DNA of 64,000 nt. It comes from DASXKD01 sp963734725. GTDB lineage: Bacteria; Actinomycetota; Actinomycetes; Streptosporangiales; Streptosporangiaceae. Below the pieces are notes generated by a model. It did not search any database. It was not told where the DNA came from and saw only the letters and a list, made by a program, of their open reading frames with translations. Below, piece by piece: positions 26,570-34,950 of the stretch (the stretch's first letter is position 1; each line of letters begins with the position of its first letter). The translations under genes were made by a program, and so were the position numbers. The stretch spans positions 124,001 to 188,000 of the forward strand of contig CAVTIX010000029.1 of the NCBI GenBank assembly GCA_963734725.1, in the 5' to 3' direction.

Positions 26570-26900
26570 CTCACCTCCCCGGGCTCGCTGAGCCACGCCA
26601 CCCTACCCCGGCCATGCTGTTCTGTTGCTGGCCTACGCCGCACTTGTGACCTCAGTGAGGCTGGGCTGTGGCTCGTGGCTGGTTCGCAGCTAGCGCGGCT
26701 ACGGGGGCACGCACGTAGCCGGGGGAGGGGGTCACAGTAACCATCGGCCCGGCGGCAGGAACGCTGGAAATGCTCCCGGACCGGTCCCGGATATCGAAGC
26801 ATCTCGCGGAATGAATCTGCCTATGCCTTCGCGTGCTACACGGCGAAACGCTTGGCCGAGCCCCGATCGACGGTGCGAATCCTGATTATTACTGGCCGGT

Positions 26901-26929
26901 AGCCTAACGCCAGGCTACATACCCGTCAA
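26901..26929 (-). promoter_or_regulatory. Candidate sigma-70-type promoter of the mce operon
   Basis: Read on the minus strand, TTGACG (26924-26929) and TAGGCT (26901-26906) are separated by exactly 17 bases. This is close to the actinomycete consensus TTGACN-N17-TAGGNT. It lies about 330 bp upstream of the ATPase start, giving a long leader. A dyad TACCGGCCAGTAA overlaps and follows the -10 on the same strand, and GTAGCCT (26899-26905) with AGGCTAC (26912-26918) forms a further inverted repeat inside the promoter, both well placed for repressor binding. Confidence 0.65.
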
Positions 26930-26979
26930 GGGAACCGCAGGATGGCTGCTACTGGCTGGTGCCTCGGCAGCCGGAAGAT

Positions 26980-27010
26980 CCGGGGGGCCGGGCATCCGCC
27001 GGCCCCCCGG
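26980..27010 (-). terminator. 12-bp GC hairpin, terminator of the secreted-protein gene
   Basis: CCGGGGGGCCGG (26980-26991) is the exact reverse complement of CCGGCCCCCCGG (26999-27010), with a 7-base loop. It begins 29 nt past the stop of the minus-strand gene ending at 27039 and lies upstream of the mce promoter, so it would isolate the two transcripts. There is no U-tract. Confidence 0.65.
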
Positions 27011-27038
27011 CGGGGCGGCAGCAAGAGTGGGCGGACCG

Positions 27039-27671
27039 TTACCCGATTTTCGCCTTGCCGAGCGTGAGCGTGATGGTGTTGCCCGGGCCGGTCAGGGTCG
27101 CGTTGATCAGCGGCGTAACCAGCCCGCAGTGGGCGAACTGCGGGATCGAGTAGGCGCCCGCGAGGTTGCCGCCCTTCAGGATGTTGAAGCCGGGCTGACT
27201 GGCTACCTGAATCACGGCCGGGGCTGAGCTTTCGCAGGATGGGCCGACTGGGATGGGGAGCCCAGCGACCGAAAGGCTGACGATCTGAAAAGTGATGTGT
27301 GAGGTAGTGGTGACGGCGCCGGTGTTGGTGTTGACCTTGCCCGTGGTCGGGCCGTTGTTGATAAAACGCGTGGTTGCGGTGACCGGGATGAGCCCGAACT
27401 GCTTGAACGTCAGCGTGGCGTCCGGCATGGTCAGCGCCGCGGTGATCTTCCCCGTGCCCAGGTTGACGTTCGCGGCCAGCTTTCCTGGGCCAAGCGGCAG
27501 CGTGGCGTTCGGAGCCTTGAGGAACGTGCTGCCAGTGACCTTGTACGTGGCGTGAATGCTGGCCGTAGCTGACGCTGGCGCGGCGGTGACGGCCACGGTG
27601 AAGGCGGTAGCCAGCCCGGCGACGGTGACTGCCGTGGCTGCGGGGATTCGGCGGGACCCAGCCAGTCTCAT
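27039..27671 (-). CDS. Secreted protein of unknown function, related to the 27933-29399 product
   Basis: 210 residues with a clear signal peptide (TAVTVAGLATAFTVAVTAAPASA, cleavage near residue 37). The mature part is Thr/Gly/Asn-rich and probably all-beta: FGLIPVTATTRF, VAGLPIPVGPSC, PGFNILKGGNLAGAYSIPQFAHCG and ATLTGPGNTITLTLGK. Two cysteines may pair. The same strings, with the same spacing, recur in the C-terminal half of the 488-residue gene next to it, so this is a single-domain paralogue. I know no function for the family. The neighbouring lipid importer suggests envelope lipids or sterols as a possible link, which is inference only. Confidence 0.75.
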   Translation of the reverse strand: MRLAGSRRIPAATAVTVAGLATAFTVAVTAAPASATASIHATYKVTGSTFLKAPNATLPLGPGKLAANVNLGTGKITAALTMPDATLTFKQFGLIPVTATTRFINNGPTTGKVNTNTGAVTTTSHITFQIVSLSVAGLPIPVGPSCESSAPAVIQVASQPGFNILKGGNLAGAYSIPQFAHCGLVTPLINATLTGPGNTITLTLGKAKIG

Positions 27672-27846
27672 CTGTGCCTTCCTTCAGACGGGGAGACTTC
27701 CTGAACCGTCAAGATCGATACGGTCAGCCCGGGACGACGTTGACTGCAATGCTCTGCATCCCCATGATCCGCTTTCCTTATTGGGTGCATGGGGTACGCC
27801 GGTTACGCTGCGCAGCCAGGCTGACCAGGACATGGACGTCGAGCAC

Positions 27847-27877
27847 GTTACTCAGAAGTAGGCTACTACTCAGTAAC
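27847..27877. promoter_or_regulatory. Symmetric 31-bp dyad, candidate operator
   Basis: Outer half-sites GTTACT (27847-27852) and AGTAAC (27872-27877) enclose inner half-sites AGTAG (27857-27861) and CTACT (27863-27867). The 4-base gaps are equal on both sides of one central base, so the whole 31-bp unit is two-fold symmetric. On the minus strand its centre contains TAGCCT (27860-27865), with TTGTGC 17 bases upstream, a possible promoter for the secreted-protein gene that starts at 27671. The shape fits a TetR-like dimer pair. Confidence 0.5.
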
Positions 27878-27932
27878 ATCGTGCACAAGAGCTCTGGGCG
27901 ACGGCTATCAGCTGGCCCGCGCCGGGCGATTG

Positions 27933-29399
27933 TCAGTGCTTCGGGATCGGTTTGGCTGGCGGGCATCCACTGTGAGTCTGCGGGGTGCAGACCAGGGCTT
28001 GAGTGACCTTGACAAAGTTACCCGGGCCGGACACGGTGGCGTCGAAAATGGGGTCGAGTTTCTCGGCGCCGTCGCTGCACCCCTTGAACGGCGGGATCGT
28101 AACCGTGCCAGTGAGCACACCCTTGATAAGGCTGACATTGTACGCGGGTGGTATCCCAGTGAGCACGAGGTTGAAGGGGGTGGCCGTCTGGCAATGAGAT
28201 CCGACAGTCAATGGCACCCCATTCACGTCCACGTTAGAGATGCGGAGTGATACGCGCCCGAAGAACAGTGCCACATTTTTTGGCGGAGGATTCGGGCAGT
28301 TTTTCGTGGGCGCGCACGATATCAGGGCCAGGTTGAGCGACCCGATCTCTGATATTTGTATCGTCGCGGAGACGGGCACGAACCCGAACGCCAGAAGCGT
28401 GGCTCTGGCCGGGGGAAGCACGGCCCGTCCGTGATACTGGAATTGGCCGGCCACGTTCTGCTGGAAGTAAGAAAACTCATTAGTGAACTTGGTGTATGTC
28501 GTCAGCCCTAGCTTCAGGTCGGTGAGACCAGGACCTACGAGCGCGGCCTCATTGAGTTTTCGCGCGTTTGTGAATCCGGCCGCGTAGGCACACCCTGGCT
28601 GCGACTGGTGAGAGGCTACCGACCCCGGCGGAGGCTTCGGCAGCGGAAAGCGCGGATTCAGTTTCAGGCCGCTGGGAAACGGGAGGCATTTCGCGGGGTT
28701 GTCTACTGACGGTTTGCCTGCCGGGGAGGCGGGCGCCCTCGCCGGTACTGACCCGGCCATAGCGATCCTGGCGAGGGTCGTGTCCTGGCCAGCACGGGGG
28801 ACACACGCGGCCTGCACGCTCGATGGGCTCGCCTGGCGACTGTTCGCCGTGCGCGCGGTGAACAGCAGCGACAGGCCGCCGGCGGTGACGGTGACCTCAC
28901 CGGCGGCGGCCGTGACCGGGGGGGCAGGGCCGGACGCGCTGAGCGTCAGGGGCTCGCTCCGCGAGATGGCCGTGACCGGTGAGCTAAGGTTCCGCCAGAT
29001 CGCGGCCCCCTGCCTCGTTTCCTCGGTGACCTTTGTGTTCAGGCTCGCGGTCAGCGTCACCGCGGTGGCGTTCTGCCGGGCCAGGTCAGCGACCGCAGCC
29101 TGTGGCAGGGTGACGGCGATCCCGGTTCCGGTCGGCTGGACCGGCTGGCCTGCCGTCCCAACCGCCGGAAAGGTGGCGGTGACCAGCGCGCTCACCGGCC
29201 GCGACGCCGAGGGAAACGTGCAGGTGTAGCCCAGTCGCAGGCTGATAGTTTGCTGGCCTGCCGCCGCCGACCCGCCGGTCACCCCGGCCGCGACGATCAC
29301 AACCGTGACGGCCACGACCCGGAAGGCAGCGCGCGGCGTCGGCCGTGCCAAAGCGGCAAGCCGCATCCGCGCAGGCCAGCCTGCCGTGCGCATCCGCAT
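27933..29399 (-). CDS. Secreted two-domain protein of unknown function
   Basis: 488 residues. Signal peptide at about 25-47 (VVAVTVVIVAAGVTGGSAAAG). The N-terminal domain (about 48-210) begins LRLGYTCTFPSASRPVSALVTATFP, the type of opening I associate with DUF6801-like secreted actinobacterial domains (tentative). A Pro-rich linker follows. The C-terminal domain (about 330-470) matches the 210-residue neighbour: LLAFGFVPVSATIQI, VNGVPLTVGSHC, PPAYNVSLIKGVLTG, VSGPGNFVKVT. The base composition is less GC-rich than the surrounding genes. Exported by the Sec route; partner and ligand unknown. Confidence 0.75.
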   Translation of the reverse strand: MRMRTAGWPARMRLAALARPTPRAAFRVVAVTVVIVAAGVTGGSAAAGQQTISLRLGYTCTFPSASRPVSALVTATFPAVGTAGQPVQPTGTGIAVTLPQAAVADLARQNATAVTLTASLNTKVTEETRQGAAIWRNLSSPVTAISRSEPLTLSASGPAPPVTAAAGEVTVTAGGLSLLFTARTANSRQASPSSVQAACVPRAGQDTTLARIAMAGSVPARAPASPAGKPSVDNPAKCLPFPSGLKLNPRFPLPKPPPGSVASHQSQPGCAYAAGFTNARKLNEAALVGPGLTDLKLGLTTYTKFTNEFSYFQQNVAGQFQYHGRAVLPPARATLLAFGFVPVSATIQISEIGSLNLALISCAPTKNCPNPPPKNVALFFGRVSLRISNVDVNGVPLTVGSHCQTATPFNLVLTGIPPAYNVSLIKGVLTGTVTIPPFKGCSDGAEKLDPIFDATVSGPGNFVKVTQALVCTPQTHSGCPPAKPIPKH

Positions 29400-29477
29400 C
29401 GTGATCCGCTCCCTTGCCTGATCGGCGCGGCCGGCGTCCCCGGGGCATCACATGCTACTGCTTTGGCCGGCGGACGG

Positions 29478-29512
29478 GCCGCCCCGGGACCCGCGCGGGA
29501 TCCCGGGGCGGC
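29478..29512 (-). terminator. 12-bp GC hairpin after the third secreted-protein gene
   Basis: GCCGCCCCGGGA (29478-29489) pairs perfectly with TCCCGGGGCGGC (29501-29512) around an 11-base loop. It lies 45 nt past the stop of the minus-strand gene ending at 29557 and before the start of the next one, so a terminator role is likely. Confidence 0.6.
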
Positions 29513-29556
29513 GAGCGTCATCAGCCCGTCCTTGGGTACGAGGGCTGCGCTTTGGG

Positions 29557-30192
29557 TCAGGGACTGGTGATGGTCTGCTTCGGGGTGACCGTACCGCTGC
29601 CCGAGGCCTGCTGGACATCACCGTTGCTGATCAGTCCGAAGCAGCCGTTGACGGCATAGGAGTGCAGATTGCCGCCTGTCGCCAGGAGCGAGATCTTCCC
29701 GGTGGAATTGGTGTAGGTGATCTTGGTCGTACCGTTGTTCTTGCCGGCTCTCGTCCCGTCGAGTGTCGCGCTGCACCCGGTGGCCTTGGCCACGAGATCG
29801 ATGCCTGAGATCGAGCCGGTGGTCACGCCACTCTTGAACGATGTGGCGTTCAGTTTCCAGGGCAGGCCGTGAGTGGTCACCGTGACCGAGATCGTCGCGA
29901 TCTTGCAGTTTTTGAAGGATGCCGTCTTTATCGTGGCGATGCCGGTGCCAGACAGACCGCTGCCCTTCTTCAGCGTGCCAGACATCTTGACCGCGCTGCA
30001 CTTGGCCACCGTATGGGCCGGATTCGTCGCGTCCTTCACCTGGGCCGATCCCGAGAAGCTGAAGGTGCCGCCTGGCTTGACCGTCCAGGTGGCGTTCACC
30101 GCGAGGGCCGCACCGGCGCTCGCGCCGATCAGCAGGGCCGCCGCGGCGCCTGTGAGTACCATGTTCCTAGTGAGCCGTGTCCGAATCGTCAT
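29557..30192 (-). CDS. Small secreted protein of unknown function
   Basis: 211 residues. Signal peptide MVLTGAAAALLIGASAGAALA, with cleavage before VNATWTV. The mature protein is rich in Lys, Thr, Ser and Gly, likely beta-structured, with cysteines near KCSAVKM, FKNCKIA, TGCSATL and VNGCFGL that could form two disulfides. It does not share the domain of the two secreted neighbours, but has the same size class, strand and export route. I do not recognise the family. AAAGAGGGA before the ATG is a usable ribosome site. Confidence 0.7.
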   Translation of the reverse strand: MTIRTRLTRNMVLTGAAAALLIGASAGAALAVNATWTVKPGGTFSFSGSAQVKDATNPAHTVAKCSAVKMSGTLKKGSGLSGTGIATIKTASFKNCKIATISVTVTTHGLPWKLNATSFKSGVTTGSISGIDLVAKATGCSATLDGTRAGKNNGTTKITYTNSTGKISLLATGGNLHSYAVNGCFGLISNGDVQQASGSGTVTPKQTITSP

Positions 30193-30274
30193 AAATCCCT
30201 CTTTCCTTGATCGGTCTGCCTGACCCCGCCCGGCGATCAGGATGCCTTACGTTCGGAAGTGGTCAGGCCCGCCC

Positions 30275-30309
30275 GTAGGCTACCGGCGAGTACGTTACCG
30301 GGACGTAAC
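30275..30309. promoter_or_regulatory. Element shared with the mce promoter, plus a GTTAC/GTAAC inverted repeat
   Basis: GTAGGCTACCGGCGAGTAC (30275-30293) matches the minus strand of the mce promoter (TTAGGCTACCGGCCAGTAA) at 16 of 19 positions, including a 12-base identity. It is followed by GTTAC (30294-30298) and GTAAC (30305-30309), six bases apart. It sits in the gap between a minus-strand secreted-protein gene (start 30192) and the plus-strand gene starting at 30397, so it could serve either one. Suggests a common regulator; not proven. Confidence 0.5.
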
Positions 30310-30396
30310 ATGGCGCGCAAGAGGCATGCATGCACAAACCCGGACGATCTTGCAGTTCTCCGGCATGGGGAAATGATCACTGTCTAGTATTCCAGT

Positions 30397-31316
30397 ATGT
30401 TTAGTAGCGAATCGGCCGAGGGCCGAGGATCGGCGCTCCTGGCGCTCCTGCCGCGCCCCGATGAGTCCACCGTTGTGATCGCGCCACCGGGCGCCGGCCT
30501 GGGCTACTGGGCCGGCGCCCGAGCGCCGCCGTGGGCGACGACGGGATCTATCTCGCCTACCGGCTGCGCCGTCCGATCGGCGCCGGCCGGGGGTACGCGA
30601 TCGCGGTGGCGCGGTCGGCCGACGGGGTCGGTTTCGAGACGCTCACCACCATCAGGCGCGAACAGGTCCGCGCGGAGTCCCTGGAGCGGCCGGAACTGGT
30701 GCGGGACCGCTCCGGCCGGTGGCGGCTGTACCTGAGCTGCGCCACACAAGGCACCAAGCACTGGCGGATCGAGCTGCTGGAGGCGGCACACCCGGCGGAG
30801 TTCGACCCCGGCCGGCGCGCGGTGGTGCTCCCCGGGGATGCGCAGACCGGCGTCAAGGACCCGGTGATCAGGCTGAACGGCGCCTGGCAGCTCTGGGCGT
30901 GCTGCCATCCGCTGGCCGACCCCGCCGCCGCGGACCAGATGGTGAGCTGTTATGCGACGAGTCCCGATGGGCTCGACTGGACCTGGCATGGCACCGCGCT
31001 GGCTGGCCGGCCCGGTCACTGGGACGCGCGGGGCGCCCGGATCAGCGCGGTCTGGCAGGACGGCGATTCGATGGTCGCGTTCTACGACGGCCGGGCCAGC
31101 GTGGCGGAGAATTATGAGGAGCGCACCGGGATCGCGGCAGGGCCCGGGCCTACCGCGCTGAGGGCGCTGGGCGCGGTCCCGGCGGCCGAGTCGCCCCATG
31201 CCGGGCGGGGGCTTCGCTACCTGGACATCCTGCAGCTTCCCGGCGGCCGCCGCCGCCTCTACTACGAGATGGCCCGCCCGGACGGCGCCCACGAGCTGCG
31301 CACCGAGCTGCGCTAG
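30397..31316 (+). pseudogene. GH43-like five-bladed beta-propeller protein with a one-base deletion
   Basis: The N-terminus (FSSESAEGRGSALLALLPRP...GLGYWAGA) is in one frame, and the body (VGDDGIYLAYRLRRPIG to the TAG at 31314-31316) is in another. Adding one C to the CCC run at 30518-30520 joins them as WAGAPSAAVGDDGIY, so a homopolymer deletion is the simplest cause. The body has propeller-glycosidase-like strings: ESLERPELVRDRSGRWRLYLS, GVKDPVIRLNGAWQLW, SCYATSPDGLDWTWHG and RRLYYEMARPDGAHEL. Catalytic activity cannot be judged. The last codon overlaps the convergent sulfotransferase stop as CTAG. Confidence 0.7.
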
Positions 31317-32299
31317 CGGGGCTGGCCGTTGCGCGCCTGCGACTGCCCGGCCGGCCTGGCGCCCACCAGCCCGCCAGAGCGCTCCCTGGGCTGCAGCCAG
31401 TCGCCGAAGTAGGCGCCGGTGACGTGCTCGAGCCGCCTGATGTCGTCCTCGAAGTAAGGCAGCACGGCCTGGCGCTGCGCCCAGGACAGCGGCTGGCGCT
31501 GGCTCGCATTCTGCTGCAAGAAGCGCTCCAGCGGCCGGGAGAGCCCGGCGCTCAGCGGGCCCGGAAGGCGCCGCCCGGCCGCGGCGGCGCCCCGCGCCAG
31601 CCTGGCCACCGTCCGGTGGGTCAGCGAACCGCTCGGGTGCGCGGTGACGTTCTCTCTCGGCACGTGGGCGATGATCCCCTGGCGCACGCCGAGGAACTCG
31701 CAGATGTCGTCGAGCGCCGCCGCTGGTGCGTCCAGCAGCGTCCGGTAGCGTAGGATGCACACCTGCTCCCGGGGGAACCGCAGGAGCAGGTGGTCCAACT
31801 GCTCGGCGTATCGGCCGAGCCGCGTGTAGTGCCAGAACGGGGCCCACCCGGCCGCGACCCTGGCGTCCTCCTCGGCGCAGGCGCGGACGAAGTCGCCGAC
31901 CGGCTCCAGCCCGGCCGACCACAGGTGGGTCCAGTTCGAATGCGCCCGCTCGACCGGGTCCCGCAGGATCACGATCATCTTGACCCGCGGGATCAGCTCG
32001 CCGATGCGACGTTGCGCGTCGCGGTCATACAGATAAAAAGGTGTCAACTCGCCGCGCAGGGCGCCTGCCGGGGCGTCGGCGAACAGCGCCTCGTAGTCGG
32101 CGCGCCGCCAGACGTGCTCCCGGTAGGTCTGCACGTCGCCCGGCCCGCCGCCGCGGTCCGGCGGCGGCCCGTCGGTGAGGAAGAACTTCGGTTCCTTGAT
32201 GGCCGACATGTACAGGCCCGGGTGAGCGGCCAGGGCGGCATGCAGTGCGGTGGTGCCTGCCTTGGGGGCACCGATCACCAGGAAATCCGGCAAGGCCAT
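31313..32299 (-). CDS. PAPS-dependent sulfotransferase
   Basis: 328 residues of the Sulfotransfer_1/3 family. FLVIGAPKAGTTAL (about 6-19) is the 5'-phosphosulfate loop. ILRDPVERAHSNWTHLW is the 3'-phosphate-binding segment, with conserved Arg and Ser. YRTLLDAPAAALDDICEFLGV is the usual C-terminal part. It transfers sulfate from PAPS to an unknown hydroxyl or amino acceptor. The basic C-terminal tail is disordered. The gene ends in a shared CTAG with the convergent propeller gene. Confidence 0.85.
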   Translation of the reverse strand: MALPDFLVIGAPKAGTTALHAALAAHPGLYMSAIKEPKFFLTDGPPPDRGGGPGDVQTYREHVWRRADYEALFADAPAGALRGELTPFYLYDRDAQRRIGELIPRVKMIVILRDPVERAHSNWTHLWSAGLEPVGDFVRACAEEDARVAAGWAPFWHYTRLGRYAEQLDHLLLRFPREQVCILRYRTLLDAPAAALDDICEFLGVRQGIIAHVPRENVTAHPSGSLTHRTVARLARGAAAAGRRLPGPLSAGLSRPLERFLQQNASQRQPLSWAQRQAVLPYFEDDIRRLEHVTGAYFGDWLQPRERSGGLVGARPAGQSQARNGQPR

Positions 32300-32478
32300 G
32301 GCAGGACCCTCCTCGGCTCGACGGCGCGTATATCTCGACTATTCCGACTTAATTTATAGAATATAGAGGGCACCGGTAAGCGTCAATCCATGCCCGAGCA
32401 GGACCGATCGAACCCGGTCCGGAATGTGATCGCGGTCACGTTCGCCCGGGGTGCGGGCGTCGTGTTCCCCTGGAGGTA

Positions 32479-33309
32479 CTACAGCCGGGCGGGTAGCTCG
32501 GAGGTCCACATGACCAGGCGGGTGCGGTCACCGCGGAACAGGTCACGGGCGAACTCCACCGGCGTGCCCTCGTCGGTGTACGCGGTCCGCTCCACCAGCA
32601 TGAGGGCCGCGCCCTCCTTCACCTCCAGCGCCTCCGCCTCGCGGACTCCGGCGGTGACCGGCTCCAGGCTTTCCCTGGCCCGGCTTGGCCGCTGCCCGTA
32701 GTTGGCCTCGAGCAGTTCGTAGAGCGATCCGTCCAGACGGCAATCCAGCATGCCGGGGAAGATGGCGGCGGGGAACAGGGAACGCTCCAGGGCGATGGGC
32801 CTGCCGTCGCCGAGGCGGACCCGCCGCACCTCATACAACGGCGAGCCCTCGGCCACCTCCAGCGCCGCGGCGGCCACCGGGCCGGCCGGCCGCTCGGTGG
32901 CGGACAGCACCCGGGCGCCGGCCACCATGCCTTGCCGGCGCAGTTGCTCGGAGAAGCCGGCCAGCGTGGTGAGGTCCTGCTCCAGCTTGGACTCCGCGAC
33001 GAAGGTGCCGCCGCGGCGCCCGACCGTGCGGGTCACCAGGCCGCGCCTGGCGAGGTTGGCCAGGGCGTGCCGCAGCGTCATCCGGCTCACCTCGAGCCAG
33101 GCGGCAAGGTCCTGCTCGGTGGGCATCCGGTCGCCGGGCGCCAGCCGGCCCACGGAGATCAGTTCTGCCAGCCAGTCCTCGATCTGGGCGTGCACCGTGG
33201 TTCCCGGGGCGCGGGAGATCGGCGGCGGCGCCGGCCCGAAGACCTGCGAGGCCGCGGGCGCCGGGTGGGACCAGGGCGGAGACGGCATGCTCAGGCCAGC
33301 CGCGCTCAT
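32479..33309 (-). CDS. GntR-family regulator, HutC/UTRA subfamily
   Basis: 276 residues from the ATG at 33307-33309, which overlaps the permease stop as ATGA. The winged HTH (about 40-110) reads VHAQIEDWLAELISVGRLAPGDRMPTEQDLAAWLEVSRMTLRHALANLARRGLVTRTVGRRGGTFV. The UTRA effector domain (about 118-270) has VRRVRLGDGRPIALERSLFP and ALMLVERTAYTDEGTPVEFARDLFRGDRTRLVMW. HutC-type regulators bind sites containing GTCTAGAC; two such palindromes lie in the permease/kinase intergenic region. It is likely a repressor relieved by a small metabolite, possibly a phosphorylated sugar or amino compound. Confidence 0.88.
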   Translation of the reverse strand: MSAAGLSMPSPPWSHPAPAASQVFGPAPPPISRAPGTTVHAQIEDWLAELISVGRLAPGDRMPTEQDLAAWLEVSRMTLRHALANLARRGLVTRTVGRRGGTFVAESKLEQDLTTLAGFSEQLRRQGMVAGARVLSATERPAGPVAAAALEVAEGSPLYEVRRVRLGDGRPIALERSLFPAAIFPGMLDCRLDGSLYELLEANYGQRPSRARESLEPVTAGVREAEALEVKEGAALMLVERTAYTDEGTPVEFARDLFRGDRTRLVMWTSELPARL

Positions 33310-34883
33310 CCCTCGGGCGGGGCCGCAGGGCCGGGCGGTGCGGCGGACACCAACGGCGCGTCGTCGCCGGCTGGCGCGATCACCGGGGCGAACTCCTTGC
33401 GGCGCCCCACCGCAAGGTAGTAGATGGCGCCGACCACGACGATGAACACGAACACGGTCCACAAGATGGGGATCTTGTTCAGGAAATCGATGTGGAAGTC
33501 GAGCAGCTGCACGCCTGCGACGACCGTCTGCTCCGGTTTCGGGTTGCTCGCCGCCCGCGGCCAGGCGAAGTTGACCAGCATCGCGCCGCCGTAGAGCAGG
33601 CCGACGATGTTGACCAGCATGCCCCAGCCGCCCAGCCCGAACGGCGCCTTCGTCCTGGGCCAGCCGGCGGCGCGAGCCCGCAGGATGGCGATGTTCCCCA
33701 TGAAGTAGCTGAAGTAGATCATCGCGGTCGCCGCGATCGCGATGGTGGCGGCGCCGGAGAACTGGATGAACGGCACGGCCGCCAGGAGCGCGACCACGAT
33801 ACAGGTCCAGATGGGGGTGTGCAGGCTGGGCGACACCCGCGACAGCGGCTTGGAGAACGGCAGCGTGTTGTCCCGCGACATGCCGAAGCACAGCCGGATC
33901 GTGGCCGCCATGATCGACAGGCAGCAGACGAAGATGGCGGCGGAGACCACCAGCAGGTAGGTCGTGGCGAACCCGGTCGAGAAGTTGGCCTCGATGATGT
34001 TGACCGGGGACCAGGCGTTGGCGACCGCGGTGTGCATGTTCGGGATCGCGACCAGGGTGCCCAGCAGGAACACGCCGCCGATGATGAACGCGCCGATGAC
34101 CGAGTACAGGACGGCCTTGGGGGCGGCGCGGCGCGGATCCCGGGTCTCCTCAGACAGCGTGGACGCGGTGTCGAAGCCGTAGATGACGAACAGCGACATG
34201 AACATCGCGGCCAGGAACGTGCTGCCGTTGACTGGGATGCCGGCGCTGTTGGTCACGACCTTGAAGCCCTGGTGGTTGTGGAAAGCCATCAGGATCAGCG
34301 CGAACACGAACATGCCGAGGATCTCGAAGACGACGCCGGTGTTATTGATCAGCGCGACCAGCCGGACGCCGTAGATATTAAGCACCGTGATCACCGCCAG
34401 GGTGATCAAGGCGAAGACCAGTTCGGTGTGCAGGGTGAGGCCCAGGCTGTGCCAGCCGAGCCCTTCCAAGGCCGGGATGAGCGCCAGTGGCAGCGTCGCA
34501 ACCACGCCGGCGACGGTCAGGACTCCGGCAAAGAAGTAGATCCAGCCGGTGAACCATGAATAGGTCCGGCCCGCCATGTACTTGGTCCACTGAAACACCG
34601 AGCCGGCCACGGGATAGTGGCTGGTCACCTCCGCGAAGTTGAGCGCGATGATGAACTGGCCGAGGGCCACCACCGGCCAGGTCCAGATGAAAACCCCGCC
34701 GAGAGTGGTCAGGCCGAGCGCGAACAGCGTGAAGATGCCGGTCGAGGGTGAGATGTAGCTGAACGCGACCGCCCACGAGCTGAATAGCCCCAGCCCGCGC
34801 TTCAATTCCTGTTGGTACCCGAAACGCGCCAGATCGGCCGCATCGGACTGATGATCGCTCGAGGTGCTGGGGCTGGCGCTCAT
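33306..34883 (-). CDS. APC-superfamily amino acid/amine permease
   Basis: 525 residues with about twelve membrane helices. The first helix motif FSSWAVAFSYISPSTGIFTLFALGL and NFAEVTSHYPVAGSVFQWTKYMAG are typical of APC amino-acid/GABA/choline-type carriers. AMFMSLFVIYGFDTASTLSEETRDPRRAAPKAV is the conserved loop after helix 6. A GGAAGGA ribosome site precedes the ATG. It shares an operon (ATGA) with the GntR regulator, and its -35 region overlaps the first GTCTAGAC site, so it is probably repressed by it. The substrate is unknown and should be that of the divergent catabolic genes. Confidence 0.88.
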   Translation of the reverse strand: MSASPSTSSDHQSDAADLARFGYQQELKRGLGLFSSWAVAFSYISPSTGIFTLFALGLTTLGGVFIWTWPVVALGQFIIALNFAEVTSHYPVAGSVFQWTKYMAGRTYSWFTGWIYFFAGVLTVAGVVATLPLALIPALEGLGWHSLGLTLHTELVFALITLAVITVLNIYGVRLVALINNTGVVFEILGMFVFALILMAFHNHQGFKVVTNSAGIPVNGSTFLAAMFMSLFVIYGFDTASTLSEETRDPRRAAPKAVLYSVIGAFIIGGVFLLGTLVAIPNMHTAVANAWSPVNIIEANFSTGFATTYLLVVSAAIFVCCLSIMAATIRLCFGMSRDNTLPFSKPLSRVSPSLHTPIWTCIVVALLAAVPFIQFSGAATIAIAATAMIYFSYFMGNIAILRARAAGWPRTKAPFGLGGWGMLVNIVGLLYGGAMLVNFAWPRAASNPKPEQTVVAGVQLLDFHIDFLNKIPILWTVFVFIVVVGAIYYLAVGRRKEFAPVIAPAGDDAPLVSAAPPGPAAPPEG

Positions 34884-34950
34884 CCCGCTGGTCCTTCCGT
34901 TGCGGTGCTGCGCAGAATGAGGCGTAGCGTAGGCTCCTTGAGGCCTAACT

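Larger units (their letters stand above)
26570..27038. other. 469-bp intergenic region between the mce operon and a secreted-protein gene
   Basis: No convincing gene on either strand. From left to right on the plus strand it holds the mce leader, the promoter and dyads near 26889-26929, and the strong GC hairpin at 26980-27010. The part at about 26820-26930 is visibly less GC-rich than the neighbourhood, as expected for a promoter region. Confidence 0.6.
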
